6,775 nucleotides of DNA from Fibrobacterota bacterium (GTDB lineage: Bacteria > Fibrobacterota > Chitinivibrionia > Chitinivibrionales > JANQEN01): contig JAUXBV010000193.1 in NCBI GenBank assembly GCA_030619215.1, forward strand, positions 1-6,775. The letters run 5' to 3'. Of this stretch, positions 1-6,153 are shown one piece after another. The translations under genes and the position numbers were made by a program. Under the pieces are notes generated by a model, which saw only the letters and a program-made list of their open reading frames with translations, did no database searches and was not told the DNA's origin. Within the stretch, counting starts at the first letter, position 1, and every line of letters begins with the position of its first letter.

Positions 1-1625
1 GTGATACTGTCCTTATCAGTGCTGCCCTGAGTGTTTTCCACTGTTAAAACTGCAACAAATGTGCCTGAGTCCTGGTATGTATGAGTGGGTGACGAGCCCG
101 TATCGCTTTCACCATCGCCGAAATCCCAGGAAAAGCTTTCGATACCTGCGTTTGAACAGATAAAGCCGTCAAAGGAGACGGGTAGGGCCTGCCTGCCTGT
201 TAATGGTGCGGCACACGCGAGGCCTGTGCAATAGCTAGAGCTTGAGCTTGTTATCCAGCTCTGATTCATTTTTTCAGCTATTGTTTTTGCTTTGAGCGCA
301 ACGTGTGATGAATACTCTGTCAAGTATGATTTTGCAGAGTCCTGGTTGGTTGAGAAGAGGGTAGTGGCGTACTGCTCAACGGATGACTGCCTAGCAAAGA
401 GCCGCCGTTCAAATTCTATCCACACCTTGATGACCCTGGTTTGTCCATCGCTGTTATTTTGCACCCTGTCCTGCAGGCCTTTATACTCCCACCATATTAA
501 ATCTGCATCATAGTTGAAGGTGCTGGACGGGGGATTGAAGTTATAATCCAGGGTTAACTGCTGCTCAATGCTCACATTTTTACAGTAATAATCCGGGGTG
601 CCGGTAACCCCTGCGTACCATGGGGTTAATACGCTATATTTTCCCTGTGCTGTGGTTCGCCAGAAGATGCACCCGATCTCCTTTGGCATGTTACTTCTTA
701 ACTGATATATGGCGATCTCCTGGGTTGCGTAATTATCATTCTCTCTTAAAATTTCAACAACGCCTTTTACGGTAAGCTTATTATCGGGTGTTACCGAGAA
801 CGGCATAGTGTTGCCATAGGGAACGGCATTATCCGTTAACGCCTTCTGCCCGTTCCACTGGCGTTCATATTCACTGCTGTTATATCCGACGCCATATACA
901 TCTGTAAAAATAAAAGTACCGGAGCTGTACCATCCTTTACTTTGGGCGTATTGAATAAGGTTAGGGGAACTGAGATAGTTCATCGTATCCTGCAGGTCGA
1001 TTTCACGGATAATGTAGGTATTCGGCATTGCAATAGCATGTCCGTCCGGCACTCTCCGGGCCATCCAGTGTTTGCCGCGGCACAACGCGAATAACCAGAT
1101 TTCATTCGGATCCACAATGGTAAGTGTCCTGCCGGTCGGGGCGGCATAGCCGAACTTTTCCACCAGCTCACCCGCAATATGCACTCCCTCTCTTGATGTC
1201 TTTGCTCTTTCAGCAACAAGTCTCCTGAAGAAATACCCTATACCGCCGTCAGTTAAATCGGGATTTGTTTCTCTGGCAGTACACTGGTTGGTATATACAC
1301 CGACTCCCCATTCATTCATGAACCCATCCGCAAACTCCTGCCTGATATTCTGTGTCCAGATAAGAGCGTTTACTTCAGGGACATGGGCAAGTTTTCCACC
1401 CCTGTAAAGAGTCAACGTGTCATTTGCCCCGAATTGTCTTCCGGGAATATATCGGAAGTTGAGAACACAGTCGACGTAGTTCTGCTCAACATGGCCGAAT
1501 ATAACAGAGCCGTCTGCTGTTGCGTCTTTTCCTGCTGCTATTACATAGCATCCGAATACGGTATGAAATGAGGTAAAGACAACAAATACTATTACAATAA
1601 TAATATTGTACTTGCTTGCGTGCAT
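1..1625 (-). CDS. Secreted C69-family dipeptidase (Ntn hydrolase) with PKD domain, 3' end cut by window edge
   Basis: Translating the minus strand from the ATG at 1623-1625 gives 541 uninterrupted codons to the left edge; the C-terminus is missing. Residues 1-25 are a signal peptide with a strongly hydrophobic core (8-20) ending V-F-G. The next residue, Cys26, opens CYVIAAGKDATADGS, the N-terminal signature of peptidase family C69 (PepD-like dipeptidases), where this Cys is the catalytic nucleophile exposed at the mature N-terminus. The C69 domain runs to about residue 455. From about 474 a PKD domain begins, with the hallmark WDFGDG at 500-505 and THTY at 514-517. PKD domains are usual spacers or binding modules on exported enzymes. 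A clear ribosome binding site precedes the ATG. The expected role is hydrolysis of di- or short peptides outside the cytoplasm. A C-terminal sorting domain may follow beyond the edge, but that is a guess. The VFGC sequence also partly resembles a lipobox. Confidence 0.93.
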   Translation of the reverse strand, partial: MHASKYNIIIVIVFVVFTSFHTVFGCYVIAAGKDATADGSVIFGHVEQNYVDCVLNFRYIPGRQFGANDTLTLYRGGKLAHVPEVNALIWTQNIRQEFADGFMNEWGVGVYTNQCTARETNPDLTDGGIGYFFRRLVAERAKTSREGVHIAGELVEKFGYAAPTGRTLTIVDPNEIWLFALCRGKHWMARRVPDGHAIAMPNTYIIREIDLQDTMNYLSSPNLIQYAQSKGWYSSGTFIFTDVYGVGYNSSEYERQWNGQKALTDNAVPYGNTMPFSVTPDNKLTVKGVVEILRENDNYATQEIAIYQLRSNMPKEIGCIFWRTTAQGKYSVLTPWYAGVTGTPDYYCKNVSIEQQLTLDYNFNPPSSTFNYDADLIWWEYKGLQDRVQNNSDGQTRVIKVWIEFERRLFARQSSVEQYATTLFSTNQDSAKSYLTEYSSHVALKAKTIAEKMNQSWITSSSSSYCTGLACAAPLTGRQALPVSFDGFICSNAGIESFSWDFGDGESDTGSSPTHTYQDSGTFVAVLTVENTQGSTDKDSI

Positions 1626-1632
1626 GAGATTT

Positions 1633-1640
1633 GTCCTTCT
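1633..1640 (-). promoter_or_regulatory. Ribosome binding site of the C69 dipeptidase gene
   Basis: On the minus strand AGAAGGAC lies seven bases before the ATG (1623-1625). This purine-rich Shine-Dalgarno match supports that ATG as the start and hence the signal peptide that ends directly before the catalytic Cys. Confidence 0.75.
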
Positions 1641-2033
1641 ATTAAAAGCAAATGTAACAAGTCAGTATATGAAGATGACAGGAGTTTTACTTTAATAGTT
1701 GGAATAGACTGTTAAATCTCCCCATTATTAAATATAATCAAAAAAATAGGAAAAGGTTCGTTTAATAAGAAGGAGGGATAATAGTTAATACATTAAAATA
1801 GAGCCCTCATTATATACTTGTTTCTTATAACGTGTAACGATAGAAATGTTGAGCAGAATATTAAGATAAACGGCAGCCATGTCCCGATAAAACTCCGGAA
1901 CATTTCAAAGCTTTTTCCCTTTTACCTCTATTATGCTTAATAGTACTTCCAAATTACATTATATTATTATAGGAGAGTCATTAGTTAAGCTTATAGTATA
2001 TAAATTTTTTCTATGCTTTAAACAAGCGAATGA
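1641..2033. other. AT-rich divergent intergenic spacer, no gene seen
   Basis: About 390 bases separate the divergent C69 and M61 genes. The stretch is visibly more AT-rich than the flanking genes and must hold the promoters for both. I see no reading frame with coding character, no tRNA-like cloverleaf and no repeat array. Several TATAAT-like hexamers occur, as expected by chance in such AT-rich DNA, and I could not pair any of them convincingly with a -35 element. AGGAGAG at 1971-1977 looks like a ribosome binding site but has no start codon at a suitable distance. Confidence 0.6.
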
Positions 2034-2039
2034 TTGAAT

Positions 2040-3590
2040 ATGAAATTATTCATTTCAATAACAATATCCTCCTTTTTGTTAATTTTATATTCCTGTGCTT
2101 ACAGCCCGTTTTCCTCATCTGAATACCAATCCCGCAACCGCCTGGAATACTGCGTAAACATTCCAGACATGAACCGGGATTCAATCCTCGTTTCAGTCAG
2201 AATCCCGCAGTGGCGATGCAGTGATTCCGTGAGGCTGCTTGCACCGCCGGTGTATGCGGACAATCCACACCTTATACAGACGCAGAATAACTTTTTTCTT
2301 GTCAGTGCAATAAACAGGTCCGGCGGCCGGATCAGCTTAAGTAAAGACAGTTGTAAAGTGGGCATATTTAACAGCCTTTCGTTAAGCTTCCCGACCAGTG
2401 AACTGCCTGCAACAATTGAATACTATGTGAAATTTCAGTATGAGCCGCACAGGTATATGCCCCAACCTGAAATTGGGGAATTTTCCGGATACCTGCAGGG
2501 AAATTACCTGTTTCTGGTGCCGTACAGAAGTTGTGAAACGGTTGATGTCTGGCGTGATAGTGTTTTCAGTATGCAGGTTACGTATAACCTCGGGAGCAAT
2601 GTGTCCCTTGCAGGCGACCCTGATTCGGTTATTTTCAAATCTCCGTATCAACTGATGTTTTCAAAATCCGCACTCTTTTATGCCCCGGCAGCAGGGAACC
2701 AGGTACTTTACAGCGGTGAAGCCTGCGGTCAGCCTTTTCGGTTTGTTAATATATCATTCAGCACACCATTTCCACAGGATTTGATAGATAAAACCGTCAG
2801 GGACTTTGTGGAAATCGTAAAGTATTTAACGCCGGGGTTTGGTACCGCTTCGGATTTACCTTACACCATAATCACCGGGATGAATGATGATATTGGCCTG
2901 GAAGGCACATTCGCATTCTGCCTGCGCAACCCGAAATGGGATGATACCGCAGCCATTGCAATGACCATGGCCCATGAGTACGTTCATTTATGGATCGGTA
3001 TCCTTGTAGGCGATTATGATGATCCCTGGTGGAAAGAGGGCACGACAACCTATCTTGGCGTGCTTATTCCTAAAGTAAACAACCTGTGTTCCTATCAGTA
3101 TATAAGAGACGGCCTTGTTAAAGACCTGTCAACTGTCCCGCATGTAGATGAGTATATCATTTCCAGTCCTGAGGTACGTGCACTGCTTTATCAGGGTGAC
3201 CTCGCTCCCAATATAGGTACTGCTGTTTATGTGAAGGGGGCACAGATAAATATGCTGCTGGACAGATATATCAGAGAAGCTTCAGGGAATAAAACCTCTC
3301 TTTTAGATATTCTTGCAGAATTTGTGTATCAGTTTAATGGAAGAGCGTTTCACAGAAATGAATACATCTCTTTTCTTAACCAGCGCTCTGGTGGAGATGT
3401 ACAGCAGATATTCAGTACCTATGTAGACAGTCCCGGTATCATTCCTTTATCGGTTCTGGAAGAAAACTTTGATGCGCTTGCTGAGCTCGGTGCTTTTGGC
3501 GAAATAGATACTTTACGATGTAAAGATACTGTGGAATCAGCTTCTTATAAACAGCACCCCTTCGAATTTCTGTGGAAGAATGGTATGTGA
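2040..3590 (+). CDS. M61-like (glycyl aminopeptidase-type) metallopeptidase, predicted lipoprotein
   Basis: The 516-residue product begins with a lipoprotein-type signal: Lys2, a hydrophobic core, and LYSC with Cys19 as the likely lipidated residue. Residues of about 30-170 form a beta-rich region resembling the M61 N-terminal domain. The catalytic part carries GLEG (286-289, at the place of the M61 GLEH motif) and HEYVHLW with zinc ligands His312 and His316 and base Glu313. Glu333 in WWKEGTTTYLG is the third ligand. Downstream, YVKGAQINMLLD and RSGGD match the usual M61 helical region. M61 enzymes remove N-terminal residues, classically Gly or Ala. The usual C-terminal PDZ domain is not visible, and only 16 residues separate His316 and Glu333. 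The ATG at 2040 is preferred; a TTG two codons upstream (2034) is in frame, and neither has a good Shine-Dalgarno. M1 is the alternative family, but HEYVH plus EGxTxYLG favours M61. Confidence 0.85.
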   Translation: MKLFISITISSFLLILYSCAYSPFSSSEYQSRNRLEYCVNIPDMNRDSILVSVRIPQWRCSDSVRLLAPPVYADNPHLIQTQNNFFLVSAINRSGGRISLSKDSCKVGIFNSLSLSFPTSELPATIEYYVKFQYEPHRYMPQPEIGEFSGYLQGNYLFLVPYRSCETVDVWRDSVFSMQVTYNLGSNVSLAGDPDSVIFKSPYQLMFSKSALFYAPAAGNQVLYSGEACGQPFRFVNISFSTPFPQDLIDKTVRDFVEIVKYLTPGFGTASDLPYTIITGMNDDIGLEGTFAFCLRNPKWDDTAAIAMTMAHEYVHLWIGILVGDYDDPWWKEGTTTYLGVLIPKVNNLCSYQYIRDGLVKDLSTVPHVDEYIISSPEVRALLYQGDLAPNIGTAVYVKGAQINMLLDRYIREASGNKTSLLDILAEFVYQFNGRAFHRNEYISFLNQRSGGDVQQIFSTYVDSPGIIPLSVLEENFDALAELGAFGEIDTLRCKDTVESASYKQHPFEFLWKNGM

Positions 3591-3626
3591 AATCAGGTAA
3601 CTGTTATAAAGATATTGGAATGTAAA

Positions 3627-4511
3627 TTAATACATAAAATTAAACTTCTTAATAACAATTCCCTCAGGTGTAGGAATTCTGACAACATGCATACCTGGGG
3701 ATACCGTCTTAGGAATTGTATACCAGTGTGTATTCCCGTTTGTATTGAATGATGCGATTTTGCTTCCCGATAAGTCGTAGATAGAAACACTCTGTGGTGT
3801 AATGAACGGTACATGGATGGAATATGAACCACAAGCTTTTTTAAATCGTATATCCTTGCATAAGGGAGTTGTTTTATTAACTATTCCAACAGGGTCATTA
3901 TCGTAAGTAATAAAAAGCTTTGGTCTTAGCGATGCATTATTTTCTTCAGACGAATAAACGGTCATATACCTTGCTTCCATGTATACGCCGAATATAAAGC
4001 CATGGTTTTCAATTGAATCTTTTATGAATCCCTGTATCGTAGCGGTGATATCAAAATCTATCCAACTGCTATCTTTACCTCCACCAGAAAAAGCAACTGC
4101 CAAATGGGGATAGTAGAAAGGTTCGTTATTCCACGTTATCGTGTTTTCATCCCATTCACTTTCAACGACCGATATCTGGAAATCTTTGTATTGGTTTGAT
4201 GCTAAATCTCCAGAGATCCTGTAGAAAGAGAGAACTGCGTTCATAATGAGGGCATCTTGAGCGATAATTGGCGGAATGTCAAATTGTATTGCCGCACGGG
4301 CAATAGGCTGGCCTCAACAGCCGTCAAATCTTATTTCCAGTGTTTTTAAATCGCCATAATTAGCAGAATCATTGTCATTGTAAATATAAGAGTCAAAGCA
4401 CCCGTTATATTGGTTAAGTCCGTTTTGGAGCACGATCTCTTCCGGTTCAGCCGAGGCAAGGAAGAAAAATGAAGAGAGTATAATTGCTGTCAGGTTTATG
4501 GGGAGTTTCAT
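3627..4511 (-). CDS. Secreted DNRLRE-domain protein with T9SS-like C-terminal domain, interrupted by one in-frame TGA
   Basis: The frame from the ATG at 4509-4511 runs 294 codons to a TAA at 3627-3629 and is broken only by TGA at codon 66. Residues 1-21 are a signal peptide ending ASA, with cleavage likely before Glu22. Residues of about 26-203 fit a DNRLRE domain: NYGDLKTLEI (51-60), then RAAIQFDIPPI, then EWDENTITWNNEP (119-131) and LRPKLFITY (195-203). From about 239 a C-terminal domain of T9SS type-A character follows (VSIYDLSGSKIASF, then PGMHVVRI, then a Lys-rich end). The domain is conserved on both sides of the TGA in the same frame, so this is one gene. Without readthrough only a 65-residue secreted fragment would form; the next ATG (4242-4244) has no Shine-Dalgarno or signal peptide. 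It is either a recent pseudogene, a sequencing error, or a recoded gene. DNRLRE domains occur on secreted surface proteins; no enzymatic role is claimed. Confidence 0.8.
4287..4305 (-). repeat. Perfect 7-bp hairpin just downstream of the in-frame TGA
   Basis: On the coding (minus) strand TATTGCC, loop CGTGC, GGCAATA form a perfect stem-loop. It starts 8 nt after the TGA, so the loop begins 15 nt after it, with G as second loop base. Position and loop composition are close to what is described for bacterial selenocysteine insertion elements. A hairpin of this size can also arise by chance in coding DNA, and no lower stem or bulged U is seen. Confidence 0.5.
4314..4316 (-). other. In-frame TGA codon within the DNRLRE gene
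   Basis: Codon 66 is TGA in the order Gly-Cys-TGA-Gly-Gln-Pro. The 228 sense codons that follow before the TAA have no other stop and keep recognisable domain sequence. One base change from GGA, CGA, TGG, TGT or TGC would create it. Other genes in the window end in TGA, so a genome-wide reassignment of TGA is excluded. Confidence 0.9.
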
Positions 4512-4517
4512 AGTGTT

Positions 4518-4523
4518 TCCTCT
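4518..4523 (-). promoter_or_regulatory. Ribosome binding site of the DNRLRE gene
   Basis: On the minus strand AGAGGA lies six bases before the ATG at 4509-4511. It supports that start, and so places the signal peptide at the true N-terminus ahead of the in-frame TGA. Confidence 0.7.
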
Positions 4524-4583
4524 TTGAAGAAAAAACTTCCTATTTTGGATTTGTATGAAAAACTATTGCTTACTTATAAAATA

Positions 4584-4620
4584 GTGAAAAATTATCGATA
4601 ATGTTATTAAATTTTATCAC
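4584..4620. repeat. AT-rich imperfect inverted repeat around a 12-bp palindrome
   Basis: Arms GTGAAAAATT (4584-4593) and AATTTTaTCAC (4610-4620) pair with one bulged base. The left arm overlaps the perfect palindrome ATTATCGATAAT (4591-4602). It lies about 75 bases before the DNRLRE start, a place where an operator could sit, but no regulator is known and AT-rich spacers yield such dyads by chance. Confidence 0.35.
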
Positions 4621-4777
4621 GTTAAAAATAGTGCCGTTAAATAGCACAATACCTGCTCATCAGAAACGGCCTGACCTTACAGATGCTAAAATGATATCGA
4701 TTTCTGCTGCTGATTGTGTAATAAAATCTCCCGAAAATCCTTCGTTTGTATTATATTTATACTATGGGGAACCACTC

Positions 4778-4807
4778 GCTTACTCCCTTAGCGGGGGAGG
4801 GAGAAGC
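4778..4807. repeat. GC-rich hairpin upstream of the M28 gene
   Basis: GCTTaCTCCC (4778-4787) pairs with GGGAGAAGC (4799-4807) in nine base pairs with one bulged A, closing an 11-base loop that is mostly G. A second GGGAG inside the loop (4795-4799) offers an alternative shorter pairing. No T-run follows on either strand, so a factor-independent terminator is unlikely. It may be a leader structure of the M28 mRNA or a copy of a dispersed intergenic repeat. Confidence 0.5.
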
Positions 4808-4870
4808 AACACGCAAATGTGTACCCGTTAAAATATCGTAGTAAATTCTGCATTTTTTTAAATACCTTAC

Positions 4871-4878
4871 AGGGGGAG
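4871..4878 (+). promoter_or_regulatory. Ribosome binding site of the M28 peptidase gene
   Basis: AGGGGGAG lies four bases before the ATG at 4883, a strong Shine-Dalgarno that fixes the start and leaves a complete signal peptide. Confidence 0.75.
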
Positions 4879-4882
4879 AAAA

Positions 4883-6109
4883 ATGGCTTCAAAACCGACT
4901 TTATTTCTAATTCTTAATCGAATTGTTTTTATACTAAGCCTTTTAACCTTTACAGCAGCAGCATATCCGCCGGAATATGACAGCCTTGTTGCGAGGGCCG
5001 TTGTCGATAGCCTGGACATTGATCAATTTAAAGCCTTTGATAAAGGCCTTGCTGACCTTGGGGGCCGTGAATATGGCACTCAAAGCAATTCGCAGGCAAG
5101 GCAATGGCTGCAGAATAAATTAGAAGATTTGGGATATAATAATATTGAATTGCAATCAAATTATCAAAATGTCTATTGCACGAAACTCGGGTCAATATCA
5201 CCTGACAGCATGTACATTGTCAGTGCACATTATGATGGGATGCCAGTGGCTGAAGCAGCGAATGATGATGCCTCCGGATGTGCACTTGTGCTTGAAGGAG
5301 CACGCGTATTTGCCAACCCGCTTATAAAAACACATTACTCTATTCGTTTTATTCTCTGGAACGCTGAAGAAAAAGGACTTTTGGGCGCAAAGGCATATGT
5401 GGATGAACGGGAGCCTTACCAGGGGAGTGCCGAACCGGTGTGGCTGGGAATGATTCAGCATGATATGATTCTCTATGATCACGGCCTGCCTCCTCAACCG
5501 ACACAGGTGGCAGGTACGGATATTGATGTAGAGTATCAGGCCAATTCACAGGCTGCGGCGAAATCACTGGCGCTTGCAGAAGAGCTCTTTGATGGATGTG
5601 AAGCATACGCCTCTGATTACCCTGCTGACATCGGAACGAGAATGTCAAATACGGATTCCGATCCATTCAAAAATTATATAGCAGCGGTGAGTATTCGTGA
5701 AAATGAACGCCTCGCAGAAATAGGCCAGGGCGCCGACCCTACCTGGCATACCCAATATGACGAATATGATTATTTTTCCGATGAGGATTGGCTTCTTGGA
5801 TTCAATTGCGTGCAGATGACAATAGGCACAATCTGCCGTCTGGCAGGAGTGTATGATTCTACGCCCGTATCCATTGAGATTCCCCACACAAATATACAGA
5901 AACAACCTGTTCTGTCAACCATAGCCAAAGAGATTAAAATCTTTGATACCCTGGGAAGAAAAATCGCAGAACATCACGGCTCATGCAACTGGCTGCAATA
6001 TTATAAGGGGCTGAAAAACAGAAAGGTATTACCTGCCGGACTTTATATCATCCAAATGATTGACACAAAGGATAATTCAAAGTATCGGTTTTTGCAGGCG
6101 GTGAATTGA
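4883..6109 (+). CDS. Secreted M28-family zinc peptidase with T9SS-like C-terminal domain
   Basis: The 408-residue protein starts with a signal peptide (core about 8-24, cleavage likely after AAA at 25-27). The peptidase domain (about 45-325) holds the full M28 set by comparison with Streptomyces and Aeromonas aminopeptidases. His116 and Asp118 lie in SAHYDG, the bridging Asp128 in NDDASG, base Glu162 and ligand Glu163 in WNAEEKGLLGA, Asp194 in HDMILYD, and His289 in WHTQYD. The enzyme should therefore be active as a co-catalytic two-zinc aminopeptidase or carboxypeptidase; the sequence does not decide which. Residues of about 341-408 form a tail like T9SS type-A sorting domains (IKIFDTLGRKIAEH, then LPAGLYIIQMID, then a basic/aromatic end), suggesting outer-membrane export and cell-surface or extracellular location. 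It is divergent from the DNRLRE gene and convergent with the transporter gene, so it is probably transcribed alone. Confidence 0.94.
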   Translation: MASKPTLFLILNRIVFILSLLTFTAAAYPPEYDSLVARAVVDSLDIDQFKAFDKGLADLGGREYGTQSNSQARQWLQNKLEDLGYNNIELQSNYQNVYCTKLGSISPDSMYIVSAHYDGMPVAEAANDDASGCALVLEGARVFANPLIKTHYSIRFILWNAEEKGLLGAKAYVDEREPYQGSAEPVWLGMIQHDMILYDHGLPPQPTQVAGTDIDVEYQANSQAAAKSLALAEELFDGCEAYASDYPADIGTRMSNTDSDPFKNYIAAVSIRENERLAEIGQGADPTWHTQYDEYDYFSDEDWLLGFNCVQMTIGTICRLAGVYDSTPVSIEIPHTNIQKQPVLSTIAKEIKIFDTLGRKIAEHHGSCNWLQYYKGLKNRKVLPAGLYIIQMIDTKDNSKYRFLQAVN

Positions 6110-6131
6110 TGAGAGAGAACAATTATTTGCC

Positions 6132-6153
6132 ACGACAATTTTCAGTCGTTTTT
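6132..6153 (+). terminator. Possible weak intrinsic terminator after the M28 gene
   Basis: ACGAC (6132-6136) and GTCGT (6145-6149) form a five-pair stem with an eight-base loop, followed by TTTT (6150-6153). It begins 23 bases after the M28 stop and overlaps the 3' end of the convergent transporter gene. The stem is short, so the call is tentative. Confidence 0.35.

Larger units (their letters stand above)
4524..4870. other. Divergent intergenic spacer with two dyad structures, no convincing gene
   Basis: This spacer separates the divergent DNRLRE and M28 genes and must carry both promoters. A 76-codon frame at 4601-4831 (plus) has no Shine-Dalgarno, no recognisable domain and spans the hairpin at 4778-4807, so I do not call it a gene. 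The content is an AT-rich dyad at 4584-4620 and a GC-rich hairpin at 4778-4807, listed separately. Confidence 0.6.

Noticed and set aside
980..1219. Minus-strand frame of 79 codons
   Set aside because: It overlaps the C69 coding sequence on the same strand in another frame; the C69 frame has clear domain sequence throughout.
1480..1858. 13-bp inverted match between TTCTGCTCAACAT (1480-1492) and ATGTTGAGCAGAA (1846-1858)
   Set aside because: One arm encodes conserved C69 residues, the other is in the spacer. About one such 13-bp match is expected by chance in a window of this length, and the similarity does not extend.
3657..3678. AATTCC/GGAATT hairpin near the convergent M61 and DNRLRE 3' ends
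   Set aside because: It lies inside the DNRLRE coding sequence, has a 10-base loop, and no T-run follows on either strand, so a terminator is not supported.
3588..4316. Genome-wide reassignment of TGA (as in Gracilibacteria, where UGA is Gly)
   Set aside because: The M61, M28 and MFS genes all stop at TGA exactly where their domains end, so the standard code applies.
4601..4831. 76-codon plus-strand reading frame in the spacer before the M28 gene
   Set aside because: No Shine-Dalgarno, no recognisable domain, composition like the spacer, and it contains the hairpin at 4778-4807.
5198..5905. Several minus-strand frames of 86-105 codons
   Set aside because: They lie antisense to the M28 domain and show no independent protein features or ribosome binding sites.
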